Positions 24,253 to 33,389 of a DNA stretch of 64,000 bases are shown here, in pieces. A program made the translations under genes and the position numbers. The DNA is from an uncultured Paracoccaceae bacterium (GTDB taxonomy: Bacteria > Pseudomonadota > Alphaproteobacteria > Rhodobacterales > Rhodobacteraceae). Every line of letters begins with the position of its first letter. Positions within the stretch are counted from its first letter, which is position 1. The notes below the pieces were generated by a model that saw only the letters and a list, made by a program, of their open reading frames with translations, was not told the DNA's origin and made no database searches. The stretch lies in assembly GCA_947489705.1 (NCBI GenBank), contig CANLEQ010000014.1:1-64000 (forward strand), written 5' to 3'.

Positions 24253-24711
24253 ATGCCCTTTTCGCAGGACACCTCCGCCGGCTACCTGATCAACGACCTC
24301 GCTCGCCGGTTCGCGGCCGCGCTACAGGCACGGATCAAGCCCATGGGCCTCTCGACCGGCGTTTTTCCGATCATGGTCCAACTTTGGGAGAAAGACGGGC
24401 TGACCCAGGCCGAACTGGTCCGCCGGATCGGGATCGAGCAGGCGACGATGGCGAACACGCTGGCGCGCATGCAGCGTGACGGTCTCATCGAAAGACGGCG
24501 CAGCCCTGCCGACGGACGGGTTCAGGAGAACCGGCTGACCGACAAGGGCAAGAGCTTGCACTTTCCCGCCATCGAAGCCGCGTTGGCGGTGAACCGATCG
24601 GCTCTTTCAGGGCTGTCGCCAGAAGAGCGCGATCAGTTTCTGGGCCTCCTATCCAAGGCCATCCAGACATTCGATGGTGAGGAACGGGTACAACAGGCTA
24701 GAAGGGTATAG
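24253..24711 (+). CDS. MarR family transcription regulator
   Basis: A 152-residue winged-helix regulator. The recognition region reads LTQAELVRRIGIEQATMANTL followed by RMQRDGLIERRRSPADGR, with the conserved DGR of the MarR wing (PADGR). The end helices (SGLSPEERDQFLGLLSKAI) dimerise it. It probably binds the palindromes just upstream and represses itself and the divergent membrane-protein gene. The inducer is unknown. Confidence 0.88.
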   Translation: MPFSQDTSAGYLINDLARRFAAALQARIKPMGLSTGVFPIMVQLWEKDGLTQAELVRRIGIEQATMANTLARMQRDGLIERRRSPADGRVQENRLTDKGKSLHFPAIEAALAVNRSALSGLSPEERDQFLGLLSKAIQTFDGEERVQQARRV

Positions 24712-24738
24712 CTGCCGTCTGATTAGCGGAAGAATGGG

Positions 24739-24765
24739 CCCGAAGCCGCCATCGGGGGCTTCGGG
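24739..24765. terminator. Bidirectional hairpin between marR-type gene and rfbA
   Basis: CCCGAAGCC (24739-24747) and GGCTTCGGG (24757-24765) form a perfect 9-bp stem with a 9-nt loop between two convergent stops (24711 and 24789). It is followed by AGAAA on the + strand. Confidence 0.6.
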
Positions 24766-24788
24766 AGAAATCTCCGCAAGGGTTCCCT

Positions 24789-25664
24789 TCAGTCCTTCAG
24801 CAATCCCAGCAGGTACTGCCCGTAGGGGTTCTTGGCGAATTTCCGGCCTTGCGCGCGCAACGTCTCGTCGTCGATCCAGCCTTGCGCATGGGCGATTTCC
24901 TCGGGGCAGCCGACCTGCTGGCCCTGGCGTTCGGACAGCGTGCGCACGAAATTGCCCGCATCGAGAAGCGATCCGTGCGTGCCGGTGTCGAGCCAGGCGA
25001 AGCCGCGTCCCATCTGCGCCACGTCGAGCGTGCCCTCGGCCAGATACATCTCCAGCAGGCTCACGATCTCGAGCTCGCCGCGATCGGATTTGGTGACGCC
25101 GCGGGCCCGTTCGGGGGCGGTGCCGTCGAGGAAGTAGAGCCCCGTCACGGCATAGTTCGAGGGCGGTACCGAAGGTTTCTCGATGATCGCCTCGACCTTG
25201 CCGGTCGCGTCGAAATCCACCACGCCGTAGCGTTCGGGATCGGCCACGCGGTAGCCGAAGACGGTGCCGCCGTTCTTTTTCTCGTCGGCGCGGGCCAGCA
25301 ATCTCGGCAGGTCGTGGCCGAAGAAGATGTTGTCGCCGAGCACCAGCACCGAGGGCGCGCCGTCGAGGAAGTCCTCGGCCAGCAGATAGGCCTGGGCGAG
25401 GCCGTCGGGGCTTTCCTGCGTGATCCAGGTGAAGTTCAGGCCCCATTGCGACCCGTCGCCGAGCGAGCGCTTGAACTGGTCGGCATCCTCGGGCGTGGTG
25501 ATGATGGCGATGTCGCGGATCCCCGTCAGCATCAGCACGCTGATCGGATAATAGATCATCGGCTTGTCGTAGATCGGCATGAGCTGCTTCGAGACGCCCA
25601 TGGTGATCGGATAGAGCCGCGTGCCGGAGCCTCCGGCCAGAATGATGCCCTTGCGGTTGGTCAT
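24789..25664 (-). CDS. rfbA: Glucose-1-phosphate thymidylyltransferase (RmlA)
   Basis: A 291-residue cytosolic nucleotidyltransferase making dTDP-glucose from dTTP and glucose-1-phosphate. The N-terminus has GIILAGGSGTRLYPITMG and KQLMPIYDKPMIYYPISVLM, the RmlA signature. VLGDNIFFGHDL and FAWLDTGTHGSLLDAGNFV confirm the family and distinguish it from UDP-glucose enzymes. Length is standard. It is the last gene of the rfbCBDA operon on the minus strand. A hairpin after the stop (24739-24765) terminates the operon. Confidence 0.96.
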   Translation of the reverse strand: MTNRKGIILAGGSGTRLYPITMGVSKQLMPIYDKPMIYYPISVLMLTGIRDIAIITTPEDADQFKRSLGDGSQWGLNFTWITQESPDGLAQAYLLAEDFLDGAPSVLVLGDNIFFGHDLPRLLARADEKKNGGTVFGYRVADPERYGVVDFDATGKVEAIIEKPSVPPSNYAVTGLYFLDGTAPERARGVTKSDRGELEIVSLLEMYLAEGTLDVAQMGRGFAWLDTGTHGSLLDAGNFVRTLSERQGQQVGCPEEIAHAQGWIDDETLRAQGRKFAKNPYGQYLLGLLKD

Positions 25665-25721
25665 GTGGTCTTTTCCTTTGCGGATATCTGGCGCGCGCGG
25701 ACGTTTCGCGCGCGAAACGTT

Positions 25722-26564
25722 TCAGCCGGCGAGATCCGCCACGATGTCCTTCAGCGCGGCCTTCCAGTCGGCGGGGGGGATGCCGAAATCACGGGTCAGC
25801 GCCGAGCAGTCGAGCCGGGAATTGAGCGGCCGAGCCGCGGGCGTCGGATAGTCCGCCGTGGGGATGCCGTTGACGGTGACCTCGCGCCCCGCGAGCGCGA
25901 AGATCTCGCGCGCGAAGCCCGCCCAGGAGGTCGCGGGCGCGCCCGCGTAGTGATAGGTGCCGCCGCTTTGCCCTTCGACCATGCCGCGGGCGATCGTCAC
26001 CAGCGCCCCGGCGATGTCGCCCGCGGGCGTGGGCCCGCCGATCTGGTCGTCGACGATGCCGAGCGTGTCCCGCGTCTCCGACAGGCGCAGCATGGTCTTG
26101 ACGAAATTGCCGCCATGCGCGGAGAAGACCCAGGACGTGCGCAGGATCGCGTGCGGCCCGCCCGCCGCGCGCACCGCCGCCTCGCCCGCGAGCTTGGTGC
26201 GGCCATAGACGTTGAGCGGGGCCGTGGCCGCGTCGGGGCTGCGCGGCGTCTCGCCCGAGCCGTCGAAGACGTAATCGGTCGAGACGTGCAGGAACGGGAT
26301 CCCGCGCGCGGCCGCGGCGCGGGCCATGGCGCCGGGGGCCGTGGCGTTGACGGCGCGGGCGAGATCGGGCTCGTCCTCGGCGCGGTCGACGGCCGTGTAG
26401 GCGGCGGCGTTGATGATCGCATCGGCCCCCGTCTCGGCGATGAGCGCGGCGCAGGCGGCGGGATCGGTGAGGTCCGCCGCCTCGCGCCCGAGGCAGGTGG
26501 TCTCGGCAAGGCCCGAAAGATGCGTGGCGACCTGTCCCGTGCGGCCGAAGACGAGGATCTTCAT
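25722..26564 (-). CDS. rfbD: dTDP-4-dehydrorhamnose reductase (RmlD)
   Basis: A 280-residue SDR-type reductase, the last step to dTDP-L-rhamnose. The N-terminal [20 protein letters not shown] is the NADPH site, [17 protein letters not shown] and [14 protein letters not shown] (YxxxK) are the catalytic region, and [19 protein letters not shown] is typical of RmlD. The ATG at 26564 overlaps the rfbB stop by four bases; the longer upstream frame is spurious. It lies 57 bases before rfbA. Confidence 0.95.
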   Translation of the reverse strand: MKILVFGRTGQVATHLSGLAETTCLGREAADLTDPAACAALIAETGADAIINAAAYTAVDRAEDEPDLARAVNATAPGAMARAAAARGIPFLHVSTDYVFDGSGETPRSPDAATAPLNVYGRTKLAGEAAVRAAGGPHAILRTSWVFSAHGGNFVKTMLRLSETRDTLGIVDDQIGGPTPAGDIAGALVTIARGMVEGQSGGTYHYAGAPATSWAGFAREIFALAGREVTVNGIPTADYPTPAARPLNSRLDCSALTRDFGIPPADWKAALKDIVADLAG

Positions 26565-27598
26565 GACTTTCCGAGCCTTTCGCCCACGCCCTGGCGATCC
26601 TGAAGCGCGCGCCACCATTCCTCGTTGTCGAGATACCATTGCACGGTCTTCTCGAGCCCCTCCTCAAGCGTCACCGACGGCCGCCAGCCGAGTTCTTGCC
26701 GGATGCGCGTGGGGTCGATCGCGTAGCGCTGGTCGTGGCCGGGGCGGTCGGTCACGTGGGTGATGAGATCGGCATAGGGCCTGTCCCGGGGCCGCAGCCG
26801 GTCGAGGATGCCGCAGATCGTGGTGACGAGGTCGATGTTGCGTGCCTCGTTCTCGCCGCCGATATTGTAGCCGCGCCCGACCTGGCCCTTCTGCAGGACG
26901 GTCAGCAGCGCGTCGGCGTGATCCTCGACGAAAAGCCAGTCGCGCACGTTCGTGCCCTGCCCGTAGACCGGGATCTCGCGATGGGCCAGCGCGTTCAGGA
27001 TCACCACGGGAATGAGCTTTTCGGGGAAGTGGTAGGGCCCGTAATTGTTCGAGCAGTTGGTAAGCAGCACCGGCAGGCCAAACGTCTCGCCCCAGGCGCG
27101 CACCAGGTGGTCGCTCGCGGCCTTCGACGCCGAATATGGCGAGTTCGGGGCATAGGGCGTCTCTTCGGTGAACATGCCCGTCTCGCCCAGGGAGCCGAAC
27201 ACCTCGTCGGTCGAGACGTGGTGGAAGCGGAACGTGTCGGGGCGTCCCTGCTCCTCCCAATGGGCGCGCGCGGCCTGGAGCAGGTTGTAGGTGCCGGTGA
27301 CGTTGGTCTCGATGAAGATGCCCGGCCCGTCGATCGAGCGGTCGACATGGGATTCCGCGGCCAGGTGCAGCACCGCGTCGGGGGCGTGCTCGGCAAAGGC
27401 GCGTGCCAGCGCGTCGGGATCGCGCAGGTCGGCCTCGACGAAGGCATAGCCGGGCGCATCGGCCACGGAGGCCACGTTGGCGGGGCAGGCGGCATAGGTC
27501 AGCGCGTCGAGGTTCACCACCTCGTGGCCGTCGGCGATGGCGCGGCGCACCACGGCCGAGCCGATGAAGCCGGCACCGCCGGTGACGAGGATCTTCAT
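26561..27598 (-). CDS. rfbB: dTDP-glucose 4,6-dehydratase (RmlB)
   Basis: A 345-residue extended [23 protein letters not shown] binds [18 protein letters not shown] and [13 protein letters not shown] contain the active-site residues, and [10 protein letters not shown] is the YxxxK catalytic pair. [17 protein letters not shown] and [14 protein letters not shown] are RmlB signatures. It makes dTDP-4-keto-6-deoxyglucose. The start overlaps the rfbC stop (ATGA) and the stop overlaps the rfbD start, so the operon is tightly coupled. Confidence 0.96.
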   Translation of the reverse strand: MKILVTGGAGFIGSAVVRRAIADGHEVVNLDALTYAACPANVASVADAPGYAFVEADLRDPDALARAFAEHAPDAVLHLAAESHVDRSIDGPGIFIETNVTGTYNLLQAARAHWEEQGRPDTFRFHHVSTDEVFGSLGETGMFTEETPYAPNSPYSASKAASDHLVRAWGETFGLPVLLTNCSNNYGPYHFPEKLIPVVILNALAHREIPVYGQGTNVRDWLFVEDHADALLTVLQKGQVGRGYNIGGENEARNIDLVTTICGILDRLRPRDRPYADLITHVTDRPGHDQRYAIDPTRIRQELGWRPSVTLEEGLEKTVQWYLDNEEWWRALQDRQGVGERLGKS

Positions 27599-28161
27599 GT
27601 GGCGCTCCATTCGAAATGCGCGGGGATCTCCGACAGGGTGGGCGCCTTGGCATCCTTCTCGGACAGGATCGGGTCGCGGCCCTCGAGGCCCCAGTCGATG
27701 GCGATCTCGGGATCGTCCCAGACCACCGCGCCGTCGCAATCGGGAGCGTAGTAATCGCTGCATTTATAGACGATCTCGGTGTCGTCCGCGCGCGTCACGA
27801 AGCCGTGCAGGAAGCCCGCGGGGATCAGCAGCTGGCGCCCGTTCTCGGCCGAGAGCTCGACCCCCGTCCATTGCCCGTAGGTGGGGCTGCCGGTGCGGAT
27901 GTCCACGGCCACGTCGAGGAGCGCGCCGCGCCCGCAGCGCACCAGCTTGGCCTGGGCGTGGGGGGGCGACTGGTAATGCAGGCCGCGTAGCGTGCCCGCC
28001 CGGGCCGACACCGAATGGTTGTCCTGCACGAAATCGAGCGTGATGCCGGCCTCTTCCATGCGCTGGCGGTTCCACGTCTCGGCAAAGAAGCCGCGGTCGT
28101 CGCCGAAGCGGCGCGGCGTCAGGATCAGCACGCCCGGAAGCGCGGTCTCCTCGATCTGCAT
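27595..28161 (-). CDS. rfbC: dTDP-4-dehydrorhamnose 3,5-epimerase (RmlC)
   Basis: A 188-residue cupin epimerase of standard length. [33 protein letters not shown] (with the catalytic histidine), [18 protein letters not shown] and [20 protein letters not shown] are all RmlC motifs. It is the first gene of the rfbCBDA operon and divergent from the glycosyltransferase at 28258, with a ~96-bp shared promoter region. Confidence 0.95.
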   Translation of the reverse strand: MQIEETALPGVLILTPRRFGDDRGFFAETWNRQRMEEAGITLDFVQDNHSVSARAGTLRGLHYQSPPHAQAKLVRCGRGALLDVAVDIRTGSPTYGQWTGVELSAENGRQLLIPAGFLHGFVTRADDTEIVYKCSDYYAPDCDGAVVWDDPEIAIDWGLEGRDPILSEKDAKAPTLSEIPAHFEWSAT

Positions 28162-28257
28162 GTTTCCCGTATCCCTTGTTTTGCGGTTGGCCCTTAGCAG
28201 GTCGCGCGCGCGCTGTCACTTGACCTTCGAAGGGTGCGGCCCGACAAGCGCGCGACC

Positions 28258-29322
28258 ATGTCCCATGCCGCCCCTTCCCGCCCCGGCCGTCTCGTGGCCG
28301 TCGTCGTCACCCATGACCGGCTGGCGCAGCTCAAGGTGACGCTGGCGCGCCTCGCGCAGAGCCCCGAGACGGATCTGGCGGCGGTCCTGGTGGTCGACAA
28401 TGCCTCGACCGACGGGACCGGCGACTGGCTCGCCGCGCGCCGCGATCCGCGCCTGCACGTCCTGCGCCTGCCGCGCAACGTGGGCGGGGCCGGCGGGTTC
28501 GAGGCGGGGATGCGCCACGCGGCGACGCGGCTCGATCCCGACTGGATCCTGGTGATGGACGACGATGCGCGGCCCGCGCCCGGCGCGCTCGCGGCGTTTC
28601 GCGCCGCGCCGCGCGACGCGGACACCGCCTATGCGGCCGCGGTGCGCTATCCGGGCGGGGGGATCTGCGAGATGAACCGCCCCGGCCTCAACCCCTTCGC
28701 GCGGCCGGGCGCGCTCTGGCGGACCGTGACGGGCAAAGGGCGCGACGGCTATCACCTCGGGGCGGCCGATTACGAGGGCCGCGCCCTGCGCGCGATCGAC
28801 ATGGGGTCCTTCGTCGGGCTCTTCGTGCCGCGGCGCGCGACGGAACTGGTGGGCTATCCCGAAGCGGCGCTGTTTCTCTATGGCGACGACGCGATCTATT
28901 CGCTCAGGATGCGGGCGGCGGGGATCGCGATCCTGTTCGACCCGGCCCTGCGCTTCGAGCATGATTGCGCGACCTACACGCCCGGCCGGGGCGCAGCACG
29001 GATCGCGCCGCTCTGGAAGGCGTATTACATGTTCCGCAACCGGCTGATCATGTATCGCCACGCGGCCGGGCTCGCCTTCTGGATCTTCGCGCCGGTGCTG
29101 ATCGCCAAATGGCGCGGCGACGCGCGCCATTACGGCGCCGATGCGCCGCGGTTCCGCAAGATCCTCGCCCGGGCGGTGCGCGACGGGATCCGCCGGCGCA
29201 CGGGTCTCACGCTCGACGAGGTGCGCGCGCTGGCGGCCGCCGAGCCCGCCCCTATTCGTTCAGGATCCGGCGGTGATAGCGGCCCATCAGCAAGAGCCCC
29301 ATCGCAAGGCAGCCCAGACTGA
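28258..29322 (+). CDS. Glycosyltransferase family 2 (rhamnosyl/galactofuranosyl-type)
   Basis: A 354-residue GT-A enzyme. LVAVVVTHDRLAQLKVTLAR, VLVVDNASTDGTGDWLA, LPRNVGGAGGFEAGMRHA and the DxD WILVMDDDARPAPGALA match GT2 enzymes of the rhamnosyl/galactofuranosyltransferase type, and FLYGDDAIYSLRMRAAG holds the catalytic base region. The rfb operon (divergent neighbour) and glf in the same locus would supply dTDP-rhamnose and UDP-galactofuranose. An in-frame GTG at 28234 is another start. The last 71 bases overlap the convergent ABC permease gene. A disordered S/G/P-rich tail ends the protein. Confidence 0.88.
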   Translation: MSHAAPSRPGRLVAVVVTHDRLAQLKVTLARLAQSPETDLAAVLVVDNASTDGTGDWLAARRDPRLHVLRLPRNVGGAGGFEAGMRHAATRLDPDWILVMDDDARPAPGALAAFRAAPRDADTAYAAAVRYPGGGICEMNRPGLNPFARPGALWRTVTGKGRDGYHLGAADYEGRALRAIDMGSFVGLFVPRRATELVGYPEAALFLYGDDAIYSLRMRAAGIAILFDPALRFEHDCATYTPGRGAARIAPLWKAYYMFRNRLIMYRHAAGLAFWIFAPVLIAKWRGDARHYGADAPRFRKILARAVRDGIRRRTGLTLDEVRALAAAEPAPIRSGSGGDSGPSARAPSQGSPD

Positions 29323-30082
29323 CGGCGAACACGTAAGCCACCGAGACGTAATCGGCGCGGTAGGTCGCGTAGACCCCCCGCCGCATCAACCCGGTGATGT
29401 GCAGGAGCGGGTTCCACCACAGGATCGCGGCCACGTTGGGCGGCATGTCCTCGTAGAGGAAGAAGATCCCCGAGACGATGAAGATCGGCCGCATGGCGAT
29501 CGACCAGATCTGCTCCCAGGCCTTGAAGAGCCCCGAGATCACGCAGTTGAACGCCCCCACCCCGGTGCCGAGCAGGATCGCGAGGGCGAGCGCCTGCACG
29601 ACGGGGGCGAGTTCGACCACGGTGCGCGTCTCGGTCAGCACGAAGATGCCGGTGAGCAGGATGTAGGTGACGAGCAGCCCGGTTAGTGCGTTGAGCGCCG
29701 TGCGCGCGATCATCGCGTCGAGCCAGGTGACGGCCGGATAGAACAGCAGCGCGCGCGAATAGCTCACGCTGCGCGCGACCGCGTTCGAGACCGACATGTA
29801 GATCTGGAAGGGCAGGTATCCCGTCGCGTAGAAGAGCAGGAAGGAATTGCCGAGCGACGGCGTGCGCACGATGAGCGAGAAGCCCAGCGACAGGATCAGG
29901 ATGCCGCCCAAGGGCTCCAGGATCGCCCAGAGATAGCCGCCCGGAGAGCGTCCGTAGCGTGACGTCATCTCGCGCAGGATCAGCGCCATGATCGACCGCA
30001 GGGCCGGAAAGCTGCGGTTCACGCGCCTGAGCTTGGGACGCGCGCGCGGGCCTCCGGGGGGAAAGACGGGGATGCGGGGCAT
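29252..30082 (-). CDS. ABC-2 polysaccharide export permease (KpsM-like)
   Basis: A 276-residue inner-membrane permease with about six hydrophobic segments. The cytoplasmic MALILREMTSRYGRSPGGYLW start followed by a helix is the ABC-2 capsule/O-antigen exporter hallmark. SRALLFYPAVTWLDAMIART and WNPLLHITGLMRRGVYATYR are family motifs. It would carry lipid-linked polysaccharide across the inner membrane with the KpsT-like ATPase at 31754. The start at 30082 lacks a clear ribosome site; GTG at 30148 is an alternative. It is divergent from kpsE-like 30176, and overlaps the convergent GT2 by 71 bases. Confidence 0.87.
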   Translation of the reverse strand: MPRIPVFPPGGPRARPKLRRVNRSFPALRSIMALILREMTSRYGRSPGGYLWAILEPLGGILILSLGFSLIVRTPSLGNSFLLFYATGYLPFQIYMSVSNAVARSVSYSRALLFYPAVTWLDAMIARTALNALTGLLVTYILLTGIFVLTETRTVVELAPVVQALALAILLGTGVGAFNCVISGLFKAWEQIWSIAMRPIFIVSGIFFLYEDMPPNVAAILWWNPLLHITGLMRRGVYATYRADYVSVAYVFAVSLGCLAMGLLLMGRYHRRILNE

Positions 30083-30175
30083 GGGGGCGGACCGTTCGCG
30101 AGACTGGCAATTGCGCCGCTCAATATGTAAGACGCCCGCAGGAAACACAAATCACGTCCAGGGCGGGCAGATCCC

Positions 30176-31651
30176 ATGAACACGTCGAACGACGGTGCCG
30201 CCGCGCGGAACGACACTGCCCCCAAGCAGGCGGAGGCCGCCGCCCCCGAGGGCGAGACGCCCCAGACCCCGAAGGGCGCGCAGCCCCAGACATCCAAGGG
30301 CGAAAAACCACGGGCTCCCGAGGGCGAGAAACCCCAGGCTCCGAAGGGAGAGAAGCCCAAGGGACCGAAGGGCGAGGCGCCCCAGACCCCGAAGGGCCGC
30401 GTCGAGACAATACCGCCCGCCAGGGACGGCGGCGGCCGGGCGAAGGTCGCGGGCGGGGCGGGACAGGGCGGCGGCGGCAAGCCCGCCGGCTCCGCCGATC
30501 TCGACGGGTCCCAGCAGCCGGTGGCGCGGCCCGCCCGGATGCAGCGGCGCCATTGGGGCCTCGGGATCAGCTTCGTGGCGGTGGTGCTGGTCCCGCTCCT
30601 GGCGACGATGCTCTATCTGTGGATCTTCGCGGTCGACCAGTACGCCTCGGTCACGGGCTTCACCATCCGCCAGGAAGAGGGCGGCGGCGCGTCGGAACTG
30701 CTGGGCGGCCTGGCCTCGCTCGCGGGCTCGCCCGTCTCGTCGGATGCCGACATCCTCTACGAGTTCATCCAGAGCCAGGAGATCGTGCGCGGCATCGATG
30801 ACGAGCTCGACCTCGTGTCGCATTACACGGCGCCCTTTCCGGGCGATCCGGTCTTCACGCTCTGGCCCGATCCCACGATCGAGGACCTGCAGGCCTATTG
30901 GCAGGGCAAGGTGCAGATCACCTTCAACCAGAGCACCGGCCTCATCGAGGTGCAGACGCTGGCCTTCGATCCCGAGATGGCCCATGCGATCAACCGCGAG
31001 ATCGTGGCGCGCAGCCAGCAGATGATCAACGATCTGAACCTGCAGGCGCGCGAGGACGCGATGCGCTATGCCAATGCCGATCTGGAAGAGGCCCGCGATC
31101 GCCTGCGCACCGCGCGCGGCGCGCTCACCGCGTTCCGCACCCGCACCCAGATCGTCGATCCCGAAGCCGACATGCAGGGCCGGATGGGGGTGATGACGAA
31201 CCTCCAGCAGCAGCTCGCCGAGGCGCTGATCGAATACGACCTGCTGCAGCAGACGGCCAACGCGCAGGATCCGCGCGTGCGCCAGGTCGAGCAGCGTATC
31301 GAGGTGATCCGCGGCCGCATCACCGACGAGCGCGAGAGCTTCACGAGCGACGACACGCGGATGGGTGGCGTGGGCGAGGATTACCCCTCGCTCATCGCCG
31401 AATACGAGGGCCTGGCCGTCGATCGCCAATTCGCCGAGGAGACCTATCGCGCGGCCTTGGCCGCCGTGGACCTCGCCCGCGCCAAGGCGCAGCGCCAGAG
31501 CCGCTATCTCGCGACCTACATTCCGCCCACGCTGCCCGAGATGTCGGAATTCCCCCGCCGCGGGATCATCAGCGCGATGACCGGGCTTTTCCTGGTGCTG
31601 CTCTGGTCGGTGATGGCGCTCGTCTATTATTCGATCCGCGACCGTGGGTGA
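30176..31651 (+). CDS. Capsule export co-polymerase/periplasmic adaptor (KpsE-like)
   Basis: A 491-residue inner-membrane protein with two transmembrane helices at about residues 127-151 and 462-486 and a large periplasmic coiled-coil between, the PCP-2/KpsE/CtrB layout that links the ABC exporter to the outer membrane. Coiled-coil text includes ADLEEARDRLRTARGALTAF and QQQLAEALIEYDLLQQTA. An odd 125-residue cytosolic N-terminus is rich in K, P, E, G and Q, with repeated TPKG, APKG, GPKG and KGEKP blocks at residues ~25-75. It lies next to the KpsM-like and KpsT-like genes. Confidence 0.87.
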   Translation: MNTSNDGAAARNDTAPKQAEAAAPEGETPQTPKGAQPQTSKGEKPRAPEGEKPQAPKGEKPKGPKGEAPQTPKGRVETIPPARDGGGRAKVAGGAGQGGGGKPAGSADLDGSQQPVARPARMQRRHWGLGISFVAVVLVPLLATMLYLWIFAVDQYASVTGFTIRQEEGGGASELLGGLASLAGSPVSSDADILYEFIQSQEIVRGIDDELDLVSHYTAPFPGDPVFTLWPDPTIEDLQAYWQGKVQITFNQSTGLIEVQTLAFDPEMAHAINREIVARSQQMINDLNLQAREDAMRYANADLEEARDRLRTARGALTAFRTRTQIVDPEADMQGRMGVMTNLQQQLAEALIEYDLLQQTANAQDPRVRQVEQRIEVIRGRITDERESFTSDDTRMGGVGEDYPSLIAEYEGLAVDRQFAEETYRAALAAVDLARAKAQRQSRYLATYIPPTLPEMSEFPRRGIISAMTGLFLVLLWSVMALVYYSIRDRG

Positions 31652-31665
31652 GGGGCGGGACAGAA

Positions 31666-31709
31666 ACGGTCCGGTGCATGACCTACGCCCCGTAGGGGCG
31701 ACGGACCGT
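31666..31709 (+). other. Nested intergenic inverted repeats before kpsT-like gene
   Basis: ACGGTCCG (31666-31673) and CGGACCGT (31702-31709) form an 8-bp outer stem. Inside are two mutually exclusive hairpins: CCTACG-ccc-CGTAGG (31682-31696) and CGCCCC-gta-GGGGCG (31686-31700). It lies between the kpsE-like and kpsT-like genes. It may be a translational or transcriptional attenuator, or a mRNA processing site. Confidence 0.4.
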
Positions 31710-31753
31710 GTCAGCCCCGGACGGGCGGAGCCCCGGAGCGCCGGGATCCCGCG

Positions 31754-32428
31754 ATGATCGTCTTCGAGAACCTGACCAAGAGCTTCAACCTCAAGGGCTT
31801 CCGGCAGGTCGTCATCGACAATCTCAACCTGGTCCTGCCGACGGGCCATTCGCTGGCGCTGATGGGGCGCAACGGGGCGGGCAAGTCGACGCTCATGCAG
31901 ATCATCGCGGGCACGCTGCAGCCCGATACGGGCCGCGTCGTCTCGGACGGGTCGATCTCGTGGCCGGTGGGGCTCGGCGGGTCCTTCCACCGCGATCTCA
32001 CGGGCGCGCAGAACGTGCGGTTCCTGGCGCGCGTCTACGGCGTCGACACGCGGGAGCTCGAGGATTTCGTCGAGGATTTCTCCGAGCTCGGCAAGCATTT
32101 CCACATGCCGATCCGCTCCTATTCGAGCGGCATGCGCTCGCGGCTGACCTTCGGGACGTCGATGGGCATTCCCTTCGACACCTACCTGGTCGACGAGGTG
32201 ACGGCGGTGGGCGACAAGGCCTTCCGCCGCAAGAGCCAGGCGCTTTTTTCGGAGCGCATGAAGAACGCCTCGGCCATCCTCGTCAGCCACAATACCGACG
32301 ATCTGCGCAAGTTCTGCGATGCGGGCATCGTGCTGGAGAACGGGCGGCTGACATTCCTCGAGGATCTCGAAGAGGCGATCGCGATGCACGAGGACAATAT
32401 GGGCCGCCCCAAGATACGCAGCGCCTGA
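31754..32428 (+). CDS. Polysaccharide export ABC ATPase (KpsT-like)
   Basis: A 224-residue ABC ATPase. Walker A GRNGAGKST is at residues 38-46, the signature YSSGMRSRLTFGTSMG and Walker B FDTYLVDEVTAVGDKAF follow, with the H-loop in LVSHNTDDLRKFCDAGI. The YSSGMRSRL signature and short length are typical of KpsT/CtrD/RfbB-type capsule exporters rather than nutrient importers. It pairs with the KpsM-like permease at 29252. Confidence 0.93.
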   Translation: MIVFENLTKSFNLKGFRQVVIDNLNLVLPTGHSLALMGRNGAGKSTLMQIIAGTLQPDTGRVVSDGSISWPVGLGGSFHRDLTGAQNVRFLARVYGVDTRELEDFVEDFSELGKHFHMPIRSYSSGMRSRLTFGTSMGIPFDTYLVDEVTAVGDKAFRRKSQALFSERMKNASAILVSHNTDDLRKFCDAGIVLENGRLTFLEDLEEAIAMHEDNMGRPKIRSA

Positions 32429-32586
32429 ACGATCCGGATACCGGTGCGCCTGTCGATGCTCCGGCGTGCGGCGCCCTCACCGGCGCTTAGTCATTTTGTC
32501 CAATCCTCAAGGCCCGGACAGCACCCCCGCACGGGTTCCGATGCAGGAAAACGCGGGTTTCGGGTTGGAGGGAGGCCCTTTCGACG

Positions 32587-32808
32587 ATGAAGTTTCTGAT
32601 CGATCCGCTGCGCCGCGGTCTTGAAGGGGCTTCCAAGGCGTGGCGCCGCCGGAGCACGCCGTCCCACGACCTGGAAGAGGCGATCGCGCGCAATGCCGAG
32701 GCGCACGACATCCTGAGAAGTGCCCTTCTCACAATGATGGAAGCAAGGATCCAGACGCCGCGCGAGGCGAAGGATCGAACCGATGAGGACCGTGATGACA
32801 TTTGCTGA
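32587..32808 (+). CDS. Small charged protein of unknown function
   Basis: A 73-residue helical, strongly charged protein (KFLIDPLRRGLEGASKAWRR, then SHDLEEAIARNAEAHDILR). A GGAGG lies about 12 bases before the ATG, which is far. It overlaps the following membrane-protein gene by 26 bases in another frame. No family recognised; co-transcription with that gene is likely. Confidence 0.45.
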   Translation: MKFLIDPLRRGLEGASKAWRRRSTPSHDLEEAIARNAEAHDILRSALLTMMEARIQTPREAKDRTDEDRDDIC

Positions 32809-33229
32809 TTTCGCTCACGAACTGAACCATCGCTCGGCAATTCTCGCGTCCCTGGCCACGATTTTCATCAGCGTCGGCTTCGTGCGTCTGGCGCTCAAGG
32901 AAAAGGGACTGATCCGGCACCTGGCAACGGGGCTTCTTCTCATGCACATGGTCGTGTTCCTGCGGACGTTCTACTGGGATGTGGTGCAGTACTTCACGGG
33001 CACCGTCGCCTGGGAGGAATGGAGCGAACTGACGGGCGGGAGGGCGGTGAACGTGATCTTCAACGCCATGGTTGTCCTGGCGGCATATCACAGCCTGCGT
33101 GCCCTGAAACTGGCCATTCCCGAAGATGTCAGGTCCGAATATTCCCTGATCGGCGCGGCATTCTATCCCAGGCCCGGTTTCGGCAAGAGGCTGCGGAAGC
33201 TGCGGCGGAGCCGGTCGGCGCGCAAATAG
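32783..33229 (+). CDS. Three-helix membrane protein of unknown function
   Basis: A 148-residue protein with hydrophobic segments near residues 18-38, 45-65 and 85-108 and a basic C-terminal tail (RKLRRSRSARK). A GAGGCGAAGGATCG lies upstream of the ATG at 32783. It follows and overlaps the small charged protein, and both sit downstream of the capsule ATPase. No recognisable domain. Confidence 0.5.
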   Translation: MRTVMTFADFAHELNHRSAILASLATIFISVGFVRLALKEKGLIRHLATGLLLMHMVVFLRTFYWDVVQYFTGTVAWEEWSELTGGRAVNVIFNAMVVLAAYHSLRALKLAIPEDVRSEYSLIGAAFYPRPGFGKRLRKLRRSRSARK

Positions 33230-33389
33230 CGGTAACGCCGATCTTCGATGACCCCGCGGGGCCTCGGCACGAAAGCCGCGGCCCCGCAACGCCATGCACG
33301 CATGGTTTGCCGCACGGACCTTTGACGATTGGTCGGGACCGAAGGGGCCGGGGGAGGGGAGGGCGAATGCGTTTCGCCCCCGCCGCATC

